Source of the DNA: Promethearchaeota archaeon
Lineage (GTDB): Archaea; Asgardarchaeota; Lokiarchaeia; Sigyniarchaeales; SOKP01
Direction: 5' to 3'
Assembly: GCA_008080735.1 (NCBI GenBank)
Contig: SHMW01000009.1
Span: forward strand, 28,117-92,116
DNA length: 64,000 bases
The translations under genes were made by a program, and so were the position numbers. The notes under the pieces are model-generated. The model made no database searches. It saw only the letters and a program-made list of their open reading frames with translations, and was not told the DNA's origin. Positions 9,930 through 20,265 of the stretch are shown here, in pieces; position 1 is the first letter of the stretch; each line of letters begins with the position of its first letter.

Positions 9930-10264
9930 TTTTCCCTAACCACTGTTAATCTTATTCTTATCATAATAATACAAATGCGAATTTATAAAATTTGATTAAT
10001 TTGATTAAGATTCCCTCAATATCAAATATTTAAAAAATCGCCTCTACTTATCAAATATAGCATTAAATGACGCAATTTATTATATAAAAGAATTTCAATC
10101 AAATGCAGCTAATTCTGGCGGAGAAAAAAGTGTTTAAATATTAGCATGATATGTTCCTTTTAGAGGCCTAAGATATTAATTAAATTATAGAAAACTTGCA
10201 GAGACTTTATATTTAAAATACTTAATAATTTATAATCTATAATCCTTAAGAAAGAGGGAGAGAA

Positions 10265-10462
10265 TTGGATAATAGAATTGAGCAGAGGATAATGGAATTA
10301 CAGCGTGCCATCGAGATTTTGGAAGATCATCTCAATAAATTTGGCTCAAACATAAATTCAGACCAAGTATCGTTCATTCGAGATAAGCTTGAATTATATA
10401 AGCGTGAAATAAAAATTCGGAAAGATTTTCCAGTCCATTTGGCAAGATATTCGAAAATATGA
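10265..10462 (+). CDS. small coiled-coil hypothetical protein
   Basis: 65-aa ORF, TTG start preceded by purine-rich GAGGGAG. Confidence 0.4.
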   Translation: MDNRIEQRIMELQRAIEILEDHLNKFGSNINSDQVSFIRDKLELYKREIKIRKDFPVHLARYSKI

Positions 10463-11218
10463 ATCTGTTTTATTTGTAAATAATAAAAATCAAGTTAACT
10501 GATATTCTAACGAATTAGTTTACATGAGTGTATTTTGTTTTATTTTTTTATCATCCAATTAATATAAAGGATTTATATTGAACTTTAACTAGATAGTTAA
10601 AATAGAAATAGACAATCACATACATTCGAAATTGCGTGAGGTAGAAATATTATAATTTAGTAATTGTTGGAATTTGAGAATTATTTTAGACAAATGTATT
10701 CTTAAGTTGATATGCAAAAATAATTTCTTCCTTTCATAGGCAGCCTTGATAGCTTTTATTTCTGGATGCTATGGAAAAATAGAGAAAAAAATATGCTACC
10801 TTATATATTCAAATTGTTTTTGCCAAATACAATTTAAGCAAAATACAATATTACACTTAAAGATTGAATATACTTTGAAAATTTTTATGGGATGGCCATT
10901 TTTATTCCATAGTATTGCATAGAGTCCCCGACAAATTATGTCTACGGACATCTTTAAAAATGTCTTCGCAAATAGTCAAGAAAATTGACTCTGATTTATA
11001 TATCAATTTTAAAATAAACTAAGCAGAAATAAGATAAGTTGGAATCTCTAAGACGAATATTCAAAGAATAAATTACGTAAGCTACTTAGAAATGGAAATA
11101 AAACATTTCATTAGTCATAGGGTTTACAATTATTATTATTAAGGTGTTAATAAGGATATTAACTCATTAATAACTGCCTAATAATTCAATATGACCGAAT
11201 AGAACAAGTTTTGAGGTA

Positions 11219-11782
11219 TTAGATGTGCTTGGTCTCTTGAGTTGCTATACCAGATCTCTGCAATAATAATCGTGTAATCGTCTCGAATATTTTTTCGACA
11301 TTTTTTCCCGTCTTCGCAGAGCATTCCATATATTCATACAGATTCTGGCTTCTTACTACCGCCTCCGCTTGTTCACGAGACACAGACCGTTTATACTCAA
11401 GATCTAATTTTCCTCCCACCATTAGGACTGGTAACGTATTACCAGATTGTTTCAAATGATAACCATCCCTGAAAATATTAAGCCAATCTTCGAAATTTTT
11501 CAGACTTGTGTATCGAGTGATGTCAAACATAAAGATTCCTCCAGATGAACCCGCAACATAGCTTGGAAGTAAGAACCGAAATCTATCTTCACCAGCAAAA
11601 TCCCAGATTTGCAGTGAAACTTTTTTCCCGTACATTGTTAGTTTCTTTACATAAAAATCTACCCCGATTGTCATCGTTGTGGAAGTATCAAAAATACCAG
11701 TGAGAAATCTCTTCACTAGAGTTGTCTTTCCTACTCCTCCATCTCCAAAGATTACAATTTTGAAAAGCGCATCGCTAGGAAT
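11219..11782 (-). CDS. Ras-superfamily small GTPase
   Basis: In-frame upstream extension gives (I)PSDALFKIVIFGDGGVGKTTLVKRF (P-loop); then TIGVDF, WDFAGEDRFRFLLPSY (G3), GGKLDL, CSAKTGKNV (G5). No ATG/GTG/TTG upstream of the P-loop; AAGGAGG lies 8 nt before ATT at 11782. Confidence 0.85.
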   Translation of the reverse strand: MPSDALFKIVIFGDGGVGKTTLVKRFLTGIFDTSTTMTIGVDFYVKKLTMYGKKVSLQIWDFAGEDRFRFLLPSYVAGSSGGIFMFDITRYTSLKNFEDWLNIFRDGYHLKQSGNTLPVLMVGGKLDLEYKRSVSREQAEAVVRSQNLYEYMECSAKTGKNVEKIFETITRLLLQRSGIATQETKHI

Positions 11783-12264
11783 GATATATTCCTCCTTTTT
11801 GAAATTCTAATTGAGAGTTGAATACCCATGAATCGAAAACCCAAGTTTGAAAATATGACATTACAAATTTCTCTTACTATTTCAATTTTTTCATAGATAA
11901 AGCTTTGAAAGGTAAACTATATTCTTAATCAAATCTACCCAACTTTACAATATTATAAATATAATAAAACAAGCTGTTAAAAAAAATTTGTATTTTCACA
12001 AAAACCCTATGAAAACTGGAATTTTTTTCTTAGAAATACCTAATTTTTTAAAAAAAATAAGATATATTACTAATATAGTTTTACATTTTTGTTTGGAATA
12101 TTGATTCAAGTTGTTAGAGCAGATTAATTAGAGATAGATTTATACATTTTGATTAGGGAATACATAATTTTAAAATCTCTATACTTACATATTGAGAATC
12201 AAAAAATAGAAAAAGTTGAACAAGGAATTATATATACTAAATAAAACCTCAAAGACTGAAGAAA

Positions 12265-13434
12265 ATGAGCAAAAATAAAACAATAGTATCTATTGTTAAT
12301 ATTGAAGGTTTCCCCACAACTGAGGAAGCAATAATCCATGCTATAGAGCTTATCGAATCTGACTTTCATTTTAATCTAAATAGCGCAAAGCAGATTCTAT
12401 TAAAACCAAATCTTTTGATAGGAAAAAAGGACGCATGCACGCAGCCTAGATTTGTTAAAGGAGTAATTAAATATTTGCAAAAGAAAGAGGTCCAGATCAA
12501 AAATATTTTTATAGGGGATAGCCCAGGACAATTCAAAAAAAATGCTATTGATATCGCGAAAAAAGTAGGAATTTACGAAATCTGTAATAACTCCGGGGTA
12601 GTTTTCAAGGAATTCGAAAATGAAATCCCTTATCATGAAAAAATAGAAGACGGAGAGAAATTGACAGATTATTATGTATCAAAACCGATCAAAGATTCTG
12701 ATATTATTATCAATTTACCCAAACTAAAGACGCATGGAGAAGCTACTATGACAGGTGCGATAAAGAATTATTGGGGAATAATTCCAGGTGGTCTAAAGGC
12801 AAAATACCATCTCTTGGGAAAAACACCATATGAGTTTGGGAAATGTATCGCAGATAATTTTTCTTGGGTTTATCATAACAAACTCAATCGCATCATCGTA
12901 TATGATCTCCAAAAAATAATGCAAGGAACTATGGGACCTGTATCAGGCAAAATGGTAGAATGGAATTTGGTAATGGCGGGTACAGACGAATTAGCATTAG
13001 ATACAATCGCCTTAGAGCTCGGCGAAGTTGATCCAGACTTGATTCCTCATTTAAAGGAGGCAAAAAAAAGAGAGTTGGGAGTTAGTGAGCTTGAAAAAAT
13101 CGAGATAGTGGGAATGTCACTCAAAGAGGCTAAAAAAAAGACTCCAAAATTTAAAATTCCTGGAAAGCGCATGCTAAAGATAGGTTCCTATATAACAAGT
13201 AGGATTGTGTATAAAGTTACTAAGAAGATTCCGATCTTAAACAAGAATAAATGCGTAGGCTGTCAAGAGTGCGCCCAAATTTGCCCCGCAGATGCGATTG
13301 AATTCAATAATTCAAGATATCCCGAATTTCAGAGAGAAAAATGTATCTCATGTTTATGTTGTTCAGAATTATGTAGTCAACAAGCAATCGAGACAAAAAG
13401 GCGAGGAATTAAGGGATTATTCAAGGGATATTAA
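12265..13434 (+). CDS. DUF362 protein with C-terminal 2[4Fe-4S] ferredoxin domain
   Basis: LLKPNLLIGK...NLPKLKTHGEATMTGAIKNYWGIIPG; two clusters CVGCQECAQICP and CISCLCCSELC. Confidence 0.85.
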   Translation: MSKNKTIVSIVNIEGFPTTEEAIIHAIELIESDFHFNLNSAKQILLKPNLLIGKKDACTQPRFVKGVIKYLQKKEVQIKNIFIGDSPGQFKKNAIDIAKKVGIYEICNNSGVVFKEFENEIPYHEKIEDGEKLTDYYVSKPIKDSDIIINLPKLKTHGEATMTGAIKNYWGIIPGGLKAKYHLLGKTPYEFGKCIADNFSWVYHNKLNRIIVYDLQKIMQGTMGPVSGKMVEWNLVMAGTDELALDTIALELGEVDPDLIPHLKEAKKRELGVSELEKIEIVGMSLKEAKKKTPKFKIPGKRMLKIGSYITSRIVYKVTKKIPILNKNKCVGCQECAQICPADAIEFNNSRYPEFQREKCISCLCCSELCSQQAIETKRRGIKGLFKGY

Positions 13435-13443
13435 TTCCCCATT

Positions 13444-14853
13444 TCAAACTGAATCAATCTTATTTATACGGTTTTTATACGCGTTCAAAAAGAAATGATA
13501 ACCTAACCGCGCATTCAAAATAGAATTTAATTTTACAAATTCATTCGCAGCGTGAGCATTTCCTCCAATTCCGAGTCCCCCCGTGATATAATTCATACCG
13601 AATTGATTTTGCATTATATTTAACGGAGAAGCTGCCGCACTAATAGGCCAAATTTCTGTAGATATATTTAATTTTGTGAATGCTTCCTCAAGACTCTGTA
13701 CTAAGGTTGATTTTTTCGGGACTTTTGAACTTCCATACCCCATATTTTTAGTGATTCTGACATTTGAGTGTAGTTTATTTTTATATTTCTTTACTTTTTC
13801 TTGCAGTTGATGAAATAATGTATCAATAGAAATGTTGTGAGCAAATCTGATATCGATATTACATGAAGATCTATTAGGAACAGAATTTTTAAATCCTGAG
13901 TTTAAATAACCCGATTTAAGTGTTGATATATTGAAAGTGGGTTCAAATAGATATTGATTAAAAAATTCATCCGGTTCAGTGTTAATTGAATTTATTATTC
14001 CCGCTTTTTTTTCAATATTTTTAATAGATTGTTTATAGGTAAGATCTTTAAGAAGTTGTCTATCTTCTGTTGATACCTCGTATTTTTTTGAAAGAATTGG
14101 GAGCGAGATTACATCATCTGGAAGGAGATAATTAATCAATCGTATAAGATCGTAAGCAGGATTCGGGACATTATTTGCATATGAAGAATGCACCTCTTCA
14201 TTATCACTGAATATCTCTATCGTGAACGATAGAATCCCTTTATAGCCCAACTTGAGAACGGCATCTCCATTGAGATTTTGTTTTAGCGCTGGATAATATG
14301 CATCCTTACACTTTCGTATATGAGTTAAATTGTTTTGAATGAATTTAGCAAACGAAGGAGAACCCATTTCTTCCTCTCCATCGAATATTAGATAAAGCGA
14401 TAGAGGTAATTGATTCATTGATTTTAAAATTTTTACTACATTTAAAAAGGCGATTAACGGAGTTTTAGAATTATAGGCCCCTCGGGCAAAAATACATTCA
14501 CCTAACTCTGACAAAGAAGGATTTATTTTTATTTTCGCTTTAGAAGGAGGTGAAATCCATTTATTTCCATTTTTTATTGGTTGGGTATCATACATCATGT
14601 ATATTAATAGATACTTTTCCGAGTCCCCTCTTACGTGTGAGAGAATTATGGGATTAATCTCACCTTGGAATTCTATTATTTCCTCTGAAATATCTTCGAT
14701 GTATGATTTGATATAGGTTATAGCTTCATTTATTCCCTTTTTATTGGCTGTATTACTTTGAATTCGTAAGAAAGGAATCAATTCATTTCGAATGAATTCA
14801 TTGTCTGTTCGATTAATTTGTTTCACAATATCATCTTGCATATCAAAAATCAC
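13444..14853 (-). CDS. M20-family metallopeptidase (ArgE/DapE/carboxypeptidase-like)
   Basis: YMMYDTQP, ARGAYNSKTPLIAFLN, LIFDGEEEMGSPSF, GGNAHAANEFV motifs. Confidence 0.8.
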   Translation of the reverse strand: MIFDMQDDIVKQINRTDNEFIRNELIPFLRIQSNTANKKGINEAITYIKSYIEDISEEIIEFQGEINPIILSHVRGDSEKYLLIYMMYDTQPIKNGNKWISPPSKAKIKINPSLSELGECIFARGAYNSKTPLIAFLNVVKILKSMNQLPLSLYLIFDGEEEMGSPSFAKFIQNNLTHIRKCKDAYYPALKQNLNGDAVLKLGYKGILSFTIEIFSDNEEVHSSYANNVPNPAYDLIRLINYLLPDDVISLPILSKKYEVSTEDRQLLKDLTYKQSIKNIEKKAGIINSINTEPDEFFNQYLFEPTFNISTLKSGYLNSGFKNSVPNRSSCNIDIRFAHNISIDTLFHQLQEKVKKYKNKLHSNVRITKNMGYGSSKVPKKSTLVQSLEEAFTKLNISTEIWPISAAASPLNIMQNQFGMNYITGGLGIGGNAHAANEFVKLNSILNARLGYHFFLNAYKNRINKIDSV

Positions 14854-14901
14854 TTAAATTATTATAAAATTAAATTGATATTAATTCTTCTAGTTAATTA
14901 T

Positions 14902-15291
14902 ATGGATAATCCAAACCCTACAGATATTCCGAAAATTAGCAAATTGAATGAAATAATTGATGATATAAAGGTGCAAGGGGATCTCTCGGGGGTGATCCTT
15001 GCTTATAAAGATGGAAGATTGATTGTCGAAAATACAGAAGGAACATATAATTTTGATGAGTTTATTCCTCTTATCGCTTCAGCATTACGTAGTGCAGAAG
15101 ATATTGGTGATTGTGTGAGCGGTAGGAAGGTTAAGAAGATAATTGCCCAATTAGAAGATATTTCTATAATGATCTTAAAGACTAAAATTAAAAGTGCTTT
15201 CTTAGCGCTTATTATTAATGAGGAATCTTGTGTAGGCTCTGTGTTGGAGAATTTTGATACTTTATCAAAGCAAATAGAAGAAAATATATAG
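14902..15291 (+). CDS. roadblock/LC7-type protein
   Basis: LNEIIDDIKVQGDLSGVILAYKDGRLIVENTEG...FIPLIASALRSAEDIG; M at 14902 is the better start. Confidence 0.7.
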   Translation: MDNPNPTDIPKISKLNEIIDDIKVQGDLSGVILAYKDGRLIVENTEGTYNFDEFIPLIASALRSAEDIGDCVSGRKVKKIIAQLEDISIMILKTKIKSAFLALIINEESCVGSVLENFDTLSKQIEENI

Positions 15292-15375
15292 AATTCAACC
15301 ATTGTATTCTATAAAACGATTTAGCTAGATAAATCTATAAATATATTTAGTAATTTCAAACTCAAGGTAATTTAG

Positions 15376-16254
15376 ATGAATAGAGCATATATGAAGAATG
15401 AAACTTTTGATGGAACTTATCCATTCAAACCGCATTTTGAGAAAATTAATGGATTTAATATGCATTATGCAGATGAGGGAACGGGGGAGCCTATAGTATG
15501 TTTACATGGTGAGCCTACTTGGTCTTATTTATACAGAAATTTTATCAAAGAGCTTTCAAAAGCAAATCGAGTAATCGCTCCTGATCAAATGGGTTTCGGA
15601 AAGAGCGATGTACCACAAGATAAAGAATATTTAATGAAAGAACATGTTGAAAATTTCACGCAATTACTACTTAGATTGGATCTAGAGAATATCACATTAG
15701 TAATACAAGATTGGGGAGGTCCAATTGGGTTAGGATTCGCAGTCGATCATGCGGAGCGAATTAAACGCTTAGTGATTATGAATACCTCAGTTGGGATAAT
15801 GAATGAGGATAGGAAACCGTGGTACGCAATATTGGAAGAGAAAGGGATTTATAAACAATTTATCATGAATATCGAAGGTTTAATTAAGGGAGGAATTTAT
15901 CAGAAGGATAATATTACCGAATCAATGATTAATGCATACACAGCACCCTTTCCGAGTGAAGAATATTATATCGGGGCATTCGCCTGGCCTAAAGATATTC
16001 CCGTGGGTGATTCTCATCCAAGCGCACCAATTATGTCACATGTAAGAAATAATTTGGATAAGCTTTTGGAAAAGGATAAGATTTTAATATGGGGCATGAA
16101 GGACCCTATATTTCCTGAGAAAACGATTGAATGGTGGCATAAGATTTATCCAGAAATAAAAACCTTTCAAATTCAATATGCCTCACATTTTCTTCAAGAG
16201 GATGCTCCTCTTGAGATTATCAGAATAATTAAAAAATTTTTAGGGGAAACTTAG
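15376..16254 (+). CDS. alpha/beta hydrolase, haloalkane dehalogenase-like
   Basis: LHGEPTWSYLYRNFI, APDQMGFGKSD, VIQDWGGPIGLGFA (nucleophile Asp), C-terminal ASHFLQEDAP. Confidence 0.8.
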   Translation: MNRAYMKNETFDGTYPFKPHFEKINGFNMHYADEGTGEPIVCLHGEPTWSYLYRNFIKELSKANRVIAPDQMGFGKSDVPQDKEYLMKEHVENFTQLLLRLDLENITLVIQDWGGPIGLGFAVDHAERIKRLVIMNTSVGIMNEDRKPWYAILEEKGIYKQFIMNIEGLIKGGIYQKDNITESMINAYTAPFPSEEYYIGAFAWPKDIPVGDSHPSAPIMSHVRNNLDKLLEKDKILIWGMKDPIFPEKTIEWWHKIYPEIKTFQIQYASHFLQEDAPLEIIRIIKKFLGET

Positions 16255-16258
16255 TAAA

Positions 16259-17203
16259 TTAGATAATGATCAGAATAACGCCGATAATAGTTAACATTAC
16301 ACCGATAAAACCTTTTTTCGAAATTTTTTCTTTATTTAACATATAACTTATTGGAAGCGCAAAGAGAGGATTAGCCGAAGCTATTAATGACATTACGGAA
16401 GCTCCTGCTATTCGTGCTGCTTCTGTAAAAAAATAAACTCCCATAGAGGTGCCGATTATCGAAGCGGAAATTAGCCATAACCATGTACTTTTCTTCTCTA
16501 AATTATTATCAGTTTTTTCTTTCTTTACCATAATTGACAAAAGAGCAAGCGCAAATGGAAACCTAATAACATTTCCAACTACTGAACTTAAATTTTCATT
16601 AAAAAGGATACGATTGATTTCATTTGTAGCATAATCAATCATAATTAGTCCTAATGCCCATCCAAGAGAAGCAAATATAGCGAATAGTGAAGGAATTATT
16701 TTGAAGTTTTTTGAATCGTGTTTGAAATTCTTAATTTTTTTTTTCACTCTTAATTCCTTTTCATTTATATTTAAATCAATTTTGTATTTCGAAATGATAA
16801 GTATTCCTATAGAAATTAATATGGCTGATGGAATCAAGAAGATTTCAAAAGGTCTCTCTAAGAAAAGGAGATCTAGAATAAACGTGAAAAAGGGAAAGGT
16901 CATGGAAATTGCCAGAGCTTTAGTGGTACCCAACTGTTTTTGAGATTTAAAATAAAAAGTGTCACCAATAACTTGACCGAATACAAAGCTTATGATTAAT
17001 ATTATCCATAAAGTCCAAGGAAGTGAAAAAATCGTATTAAAAATACCAAGAATCAAAGAAAATATAATAAATGTTATTAATCCGACTCCAGTTCTGAACA
17101 TATTAATAAAAATAGGTGAAACATCATCCTCAACTTTGCGAAACATAGCGTTAGATGAAACGAATGCTAAGTTTGCTAAGACGGCAATTATAACTCCGAT
17201 CAT
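16259..17203 (-). CDS. EamA/DMT-family transporter
   Basis: Two repeats of about five hydrophobic helices; C-terminal GASVMSLIASANPLFALPISYMLNKEKISKKGFIGVMLTIIGVILI. Confidence 0.75.
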   Translation of the reverse strand: MIGVIIAVLANLAFVSSNAMFRKVEDDVSPIFINMFRTGVGLITFIIFSLILGIFNTIFSLPWTLWIILIISFVFGQVIGDTFYFKSQKQLGTTKALAISMTFPFFTFILDLLFLERPFEIFLIPSAILISIGILIISKYKIDLNINEKELRVKKKIKNFKHDSKNFKIIPSLFAIFASLGWALGLIMIDYATNEINRILFNENLSSVVGNVIRFPFALALLSIMVKKEKTDNNLEKKSTWLWLISASIIGTSMGVYFFTEAARIAGASVMSLIASANPLFALPISYMLNKEKISKKGFIGVMLTIIGVILIII

Positions 17204-17320
17204 CTATTTTAATAAAAACATAATTGCTTATAATTTAAATGATCCTAATAAATTCTGACGGGAATATATAATATATAGAAAGATTATCAGAAACTCTACA
17301 TCGAAGAATTAATTAATTCA

Positions 17321-17488
17321 ATGAGGTTGAGGGACGGTCAAGGTTGGGATATAGAAAGTGGAGGCACCGGACTTGGTCTTTATATTGCAAAAATGATTGT
17401 CGAATTACATGGTGGGCAAATATGGGTTAAATCTGAAGGAAGAGATAAGGGTTCAAGATTCTATTTTACACTTCCTATAAAAAGTTAG
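17321..17488 (+). pseudogene. sensor histidine kinase C-terminal remnant (HATPase G2 region)
   Basis: [55 protein letters not shown]; rest of kinase absent; below the ORF track length cutoff. Confidence 0.75.
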
Positions 17489-17628
17489 ATATGATGTTTT
17501 TAATTAATAAAAAATCTCTTGAAAACATATTAGGATTGTTTTAAGTAATACCCATAATGCTGGAACACCACATTTATAAAAATGAACTATCTGAAGAGAG
17601 AGATCACGAGAGAGTTTTTTATTTTGTC

Positions 17629-17793
17629 TCAGAATACTTCTACAGTCATATCTTTTTCTTCTTCCATTATAGAAGACGCTACCTTTTCATCTAGCAAGCT
17701 ATTAATGACTTCGGTAAAGGTTTTTGATACACCTTTGAACTCTCTCAATCTATTGAACGTTTCTTCATCCACATAAATATTTCGTAATGCCAT
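17629..17793 (-). CDS. VapB/DUF217-type antitoxin-like small protein
   Basis: MALRNIYVDEETFNRLREFKGVSKTFTEVINSLLDEKVASSIMEEEKDMTVEVF*; 54 aa, missed by the ORF track. Confidence 0.65.
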   Translation of the reverse strand: MALRNIYVDEETFNRLREFKGVSKTFTEVINSLLDEKVASSIMEEEKDMTVEVF

Positions 17794-17993
17794 TTATAGG
17801 ACACCTATATAGACTATATATACTATATCTTTCTATTGTTGGTATATTTTATATATATTTGGAAGTATTTAAACATTAAGGTTTAAATTCACAAAACCAA
17901 GATAGGATAAATAAAAATATTTAGTAATGTAAAAGGAAATTACCAGAAATAAATAAAAAGAAATGATATAAGAGAAAGTTAAAAAAAGTGGAC

Positions 17994-19979
17994 CTATTTT
18001 GGAACTTCAACGTCCATTTTTTCGCGTTCTTCTAAGAGATCATCGACAACTGAAGGATCTGCCAATGTGGTGACGTTTCCGATATCCGTTCCAGCTGCGA
18101 TTGCTTTCAGCACGCGTCTCATGATTTTCCCACTCCTTGTCTTAGGAAGTGCATCCGCAAATTGAACAACATCTGGTTGGAACACGGGACCGATTTCCTT
18201 TCGAACATGCATCGTAATCTCTTTCCTGAGATCTTCTGTTTTTTCCACACCTTCCATTAAGGTAACATATGCCCAGATTGCGTTTCCCTTTATTTTATGT
18301 GGAAATGGTGCGACAGCAGCTTCAGCAACTTTAGGATGACTTACGATTGCTGACTCCACTTCCATCGTTCCAATTCTATGGCCCGAGACCTTAATAACAT
18401 CGTCTAAACGCCCTAAAATCCAATAATATCCATCTTCATCCCGTCGTGCGCCATCACCAGTGTAGTAATAACCATCATACCTACTTAAGTAAGTGGATTT
18501 GAAACGATCGGTATCTCCCCACACATCTCGAAGCATTCCAGGCCAAGGTTGCGCCATACAGAAGTATCCACCCTCATCCGGTTCCGTCACCTCGTTTCCT
18601 TCCACATCAAAAATTACGGGTTTAATTCCTAAGAAGGGTAAGCAACAGGATCCTGGTTTGGTCGGGGTTGCGGTTGCAATAGGAGTCATAATAAAGCCCC
18701 CAGTCTCAGTTTGCCAATATGTATCGACAATGGGGCAGCGTTCCTTTCCAATAACTCGATGATACCAAGTCCATGCTTCGGGATTTATAGGCTCTCCCAC
18801 AGTTCCCAAGACTCGTAAGGAACTTAAATCGTGTTTATTTACAGGATCTTCACCGAACCGCATTAAAGCCCGAATTGCGGTTGGAGCGGTATAAAATTGG
18901 GTCACTTTATGTCGTTCTACTATATCCCAGAATCTGTCTACGTCAGGATACGTAGGTACGCTCTCAAACATCAAGCTTGTAGCACCATTTGCCAAAGGAC
19001 CATATACAATGTAGCTATGCCCCGTAATCCAGCCTATATCCGCAGTGCAATACCATATATCACCTTCTTTATAGTTGAAGACAATTTTTTGTGTGAATGA
19101 TGTATATAATATATATCCGGCAGTCGTATGTTTTACACCTTTAGGCTTACCAGTAGTTCCGCTCGTATAAAGGATAAAAAGCGTATCTTCAGAATCCATC
19201 TCTTCGCATTTACACTCAGTATCCATACCATTAATGAACTCTCGATACCAAATATCTTTATCTGTGTGTGGAACCTCATTGCCAGTTCGTTCGACCACGA
19301 TTACATGCTCTATAGTCGGTACATCATCAATAATTTGGACGACATCACTCATTTTCGGGTACGTTTTCCCTGCGCGTAAGGTTTGATCGCATGTAAACAA
19401 TAATTTTGAATCAGAATCATCGATTCTGTCCTTCACTGCTTCTTTTGAGAATCCGCCAAAGACTATAGAATGAATCACTCCAATTCTGGAGCACGCAAGC
19501 ATAATAATAGCTAACTCTGGGATCATTGGTAGCCAGATTGTGACTCTGTCTCCTTTTTCGAGTCCGAGATTTTTCATTCCATTCGCAACCTTACAGACTT
19601 CTTCTTTAAGTTGAGTATAGGTGAATTTTCGCACTTCGCCGGGTTCATCAGCCTCCCAAATGATCGCGACTTTATCACCTTTTCCCGCTTCAATATGCCT
19701 ATCTATACAATTATAGCATACATTTAATTTTCCTCCGACAAACCACTTTCCAGGGAAAAGGTCGGTTTTTTCCCACACCTTATCGTATGGTTTAAACCAA
19801 TCAAGTGATTTGGCTTGTTCATCCCAAAATCCTTCCATATCTTCGATGGATTTCTTATAAAGGTCTTTATACTCATCAAAAGACATACCGGTTTTTGCAT
19901 ATTCTGGATTTAATTTAACCGGATCGAAGACTCTCTTCTCGGAAAGGATGCTTTCCATTTTTTCTTCTTTTTCAGACAT
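17994..19979 (-). CDS. acs: acetyl-CoA synthetase (AMP-forming)
   Basis: YTSGTTGKPKGVKHTTAGY, DIGWITGHSYIVYGPL, YWQTETGGF, YYTGDGA, KTRSGKIMRRVLK motifs and full length. Confidence 0.95.
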   Translation of the reverse strand: MSEKEEKMESILSEKRVFDPVKLNPEYAKTGMSFDEYKDLYKKSIEDMEGFWDEQAKSLDWFKPYDKVWEKTDLFPGKWFVGGKLNVCYNCIDRHIEAGKGDKVAIIWEADEPGEVRKFTYTQLKEEVCKVANGMKNLGLEKGDRVTIWLPMIPELAIIMLACSRIGVIHSIVFGGFSKEAVKDRIDDSDSKLLFTCDQTLRAGKTYPKMSDVVQIIDDVPTIEHVIVVERTGNEVPHTDKDIWYREFINGMDTECKCEEMDSEDTLFILYTSGTTGKPKGVKHTTAGYILYTSFTQKIVFNYKEGDIWYCTADIGWITGHSYIVYGPLANGATSLMFESVPTYPDVDRFWDIVERHKVTQFYTAPTAIRALMRFGEDPVNKHDLSSLRVLGTVGEPINPEAWTWYHRVIGKERCPIVDTYWQTETGGFIMTPIATATPTKPGSCCLPFLGIKPVIFDVEGNEVTEPDEGGYFCMAQPWPGMLRDVWGDTDRFKSTYLSRYDGYYYTGDGARRDEDGYYWILGRLDDVIKVSGHRIGTMEVESAIVSHPKVAEAAVAPFPHKIKGNAIWAYVTLMEGVEKTEDLRKEITMHVRKEIGPVFQPDVVQFADALPKTRSGKIMRRVLKAIAAGTDIGNVTTLADPSVVDDLLEEREKMDVEVPK

Positions 19980-20265
19980 TTTCTTTACAACATTATAGTA
20001 AAATTATAATTGGGTTTAATGAAAAACAAAATATTCTGACAAATAATAAATTTGTCAAGGAAAGTTTTTATGAAATCATTAGTTTATATTATAGGATCCG
20101 AACATCATCTTGATAGAATCGTAAATTGGGATTTGATTTCACTTCATAAAAAATTAAGAGTTTAAATTCTCTACAAGAAAACTCTGATTTTAAAGAGGAT
20201 CTCTAGATAAAATATATTAAAGCAACAGAAGATAATATACTCATTAATCATATTAATCATAAACT

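Noticed and set aside
18493-19379. Plus-strand ORFs across acs (18493, 18897, 19128)
   Set aside because: Antisense to strongly supported acs.
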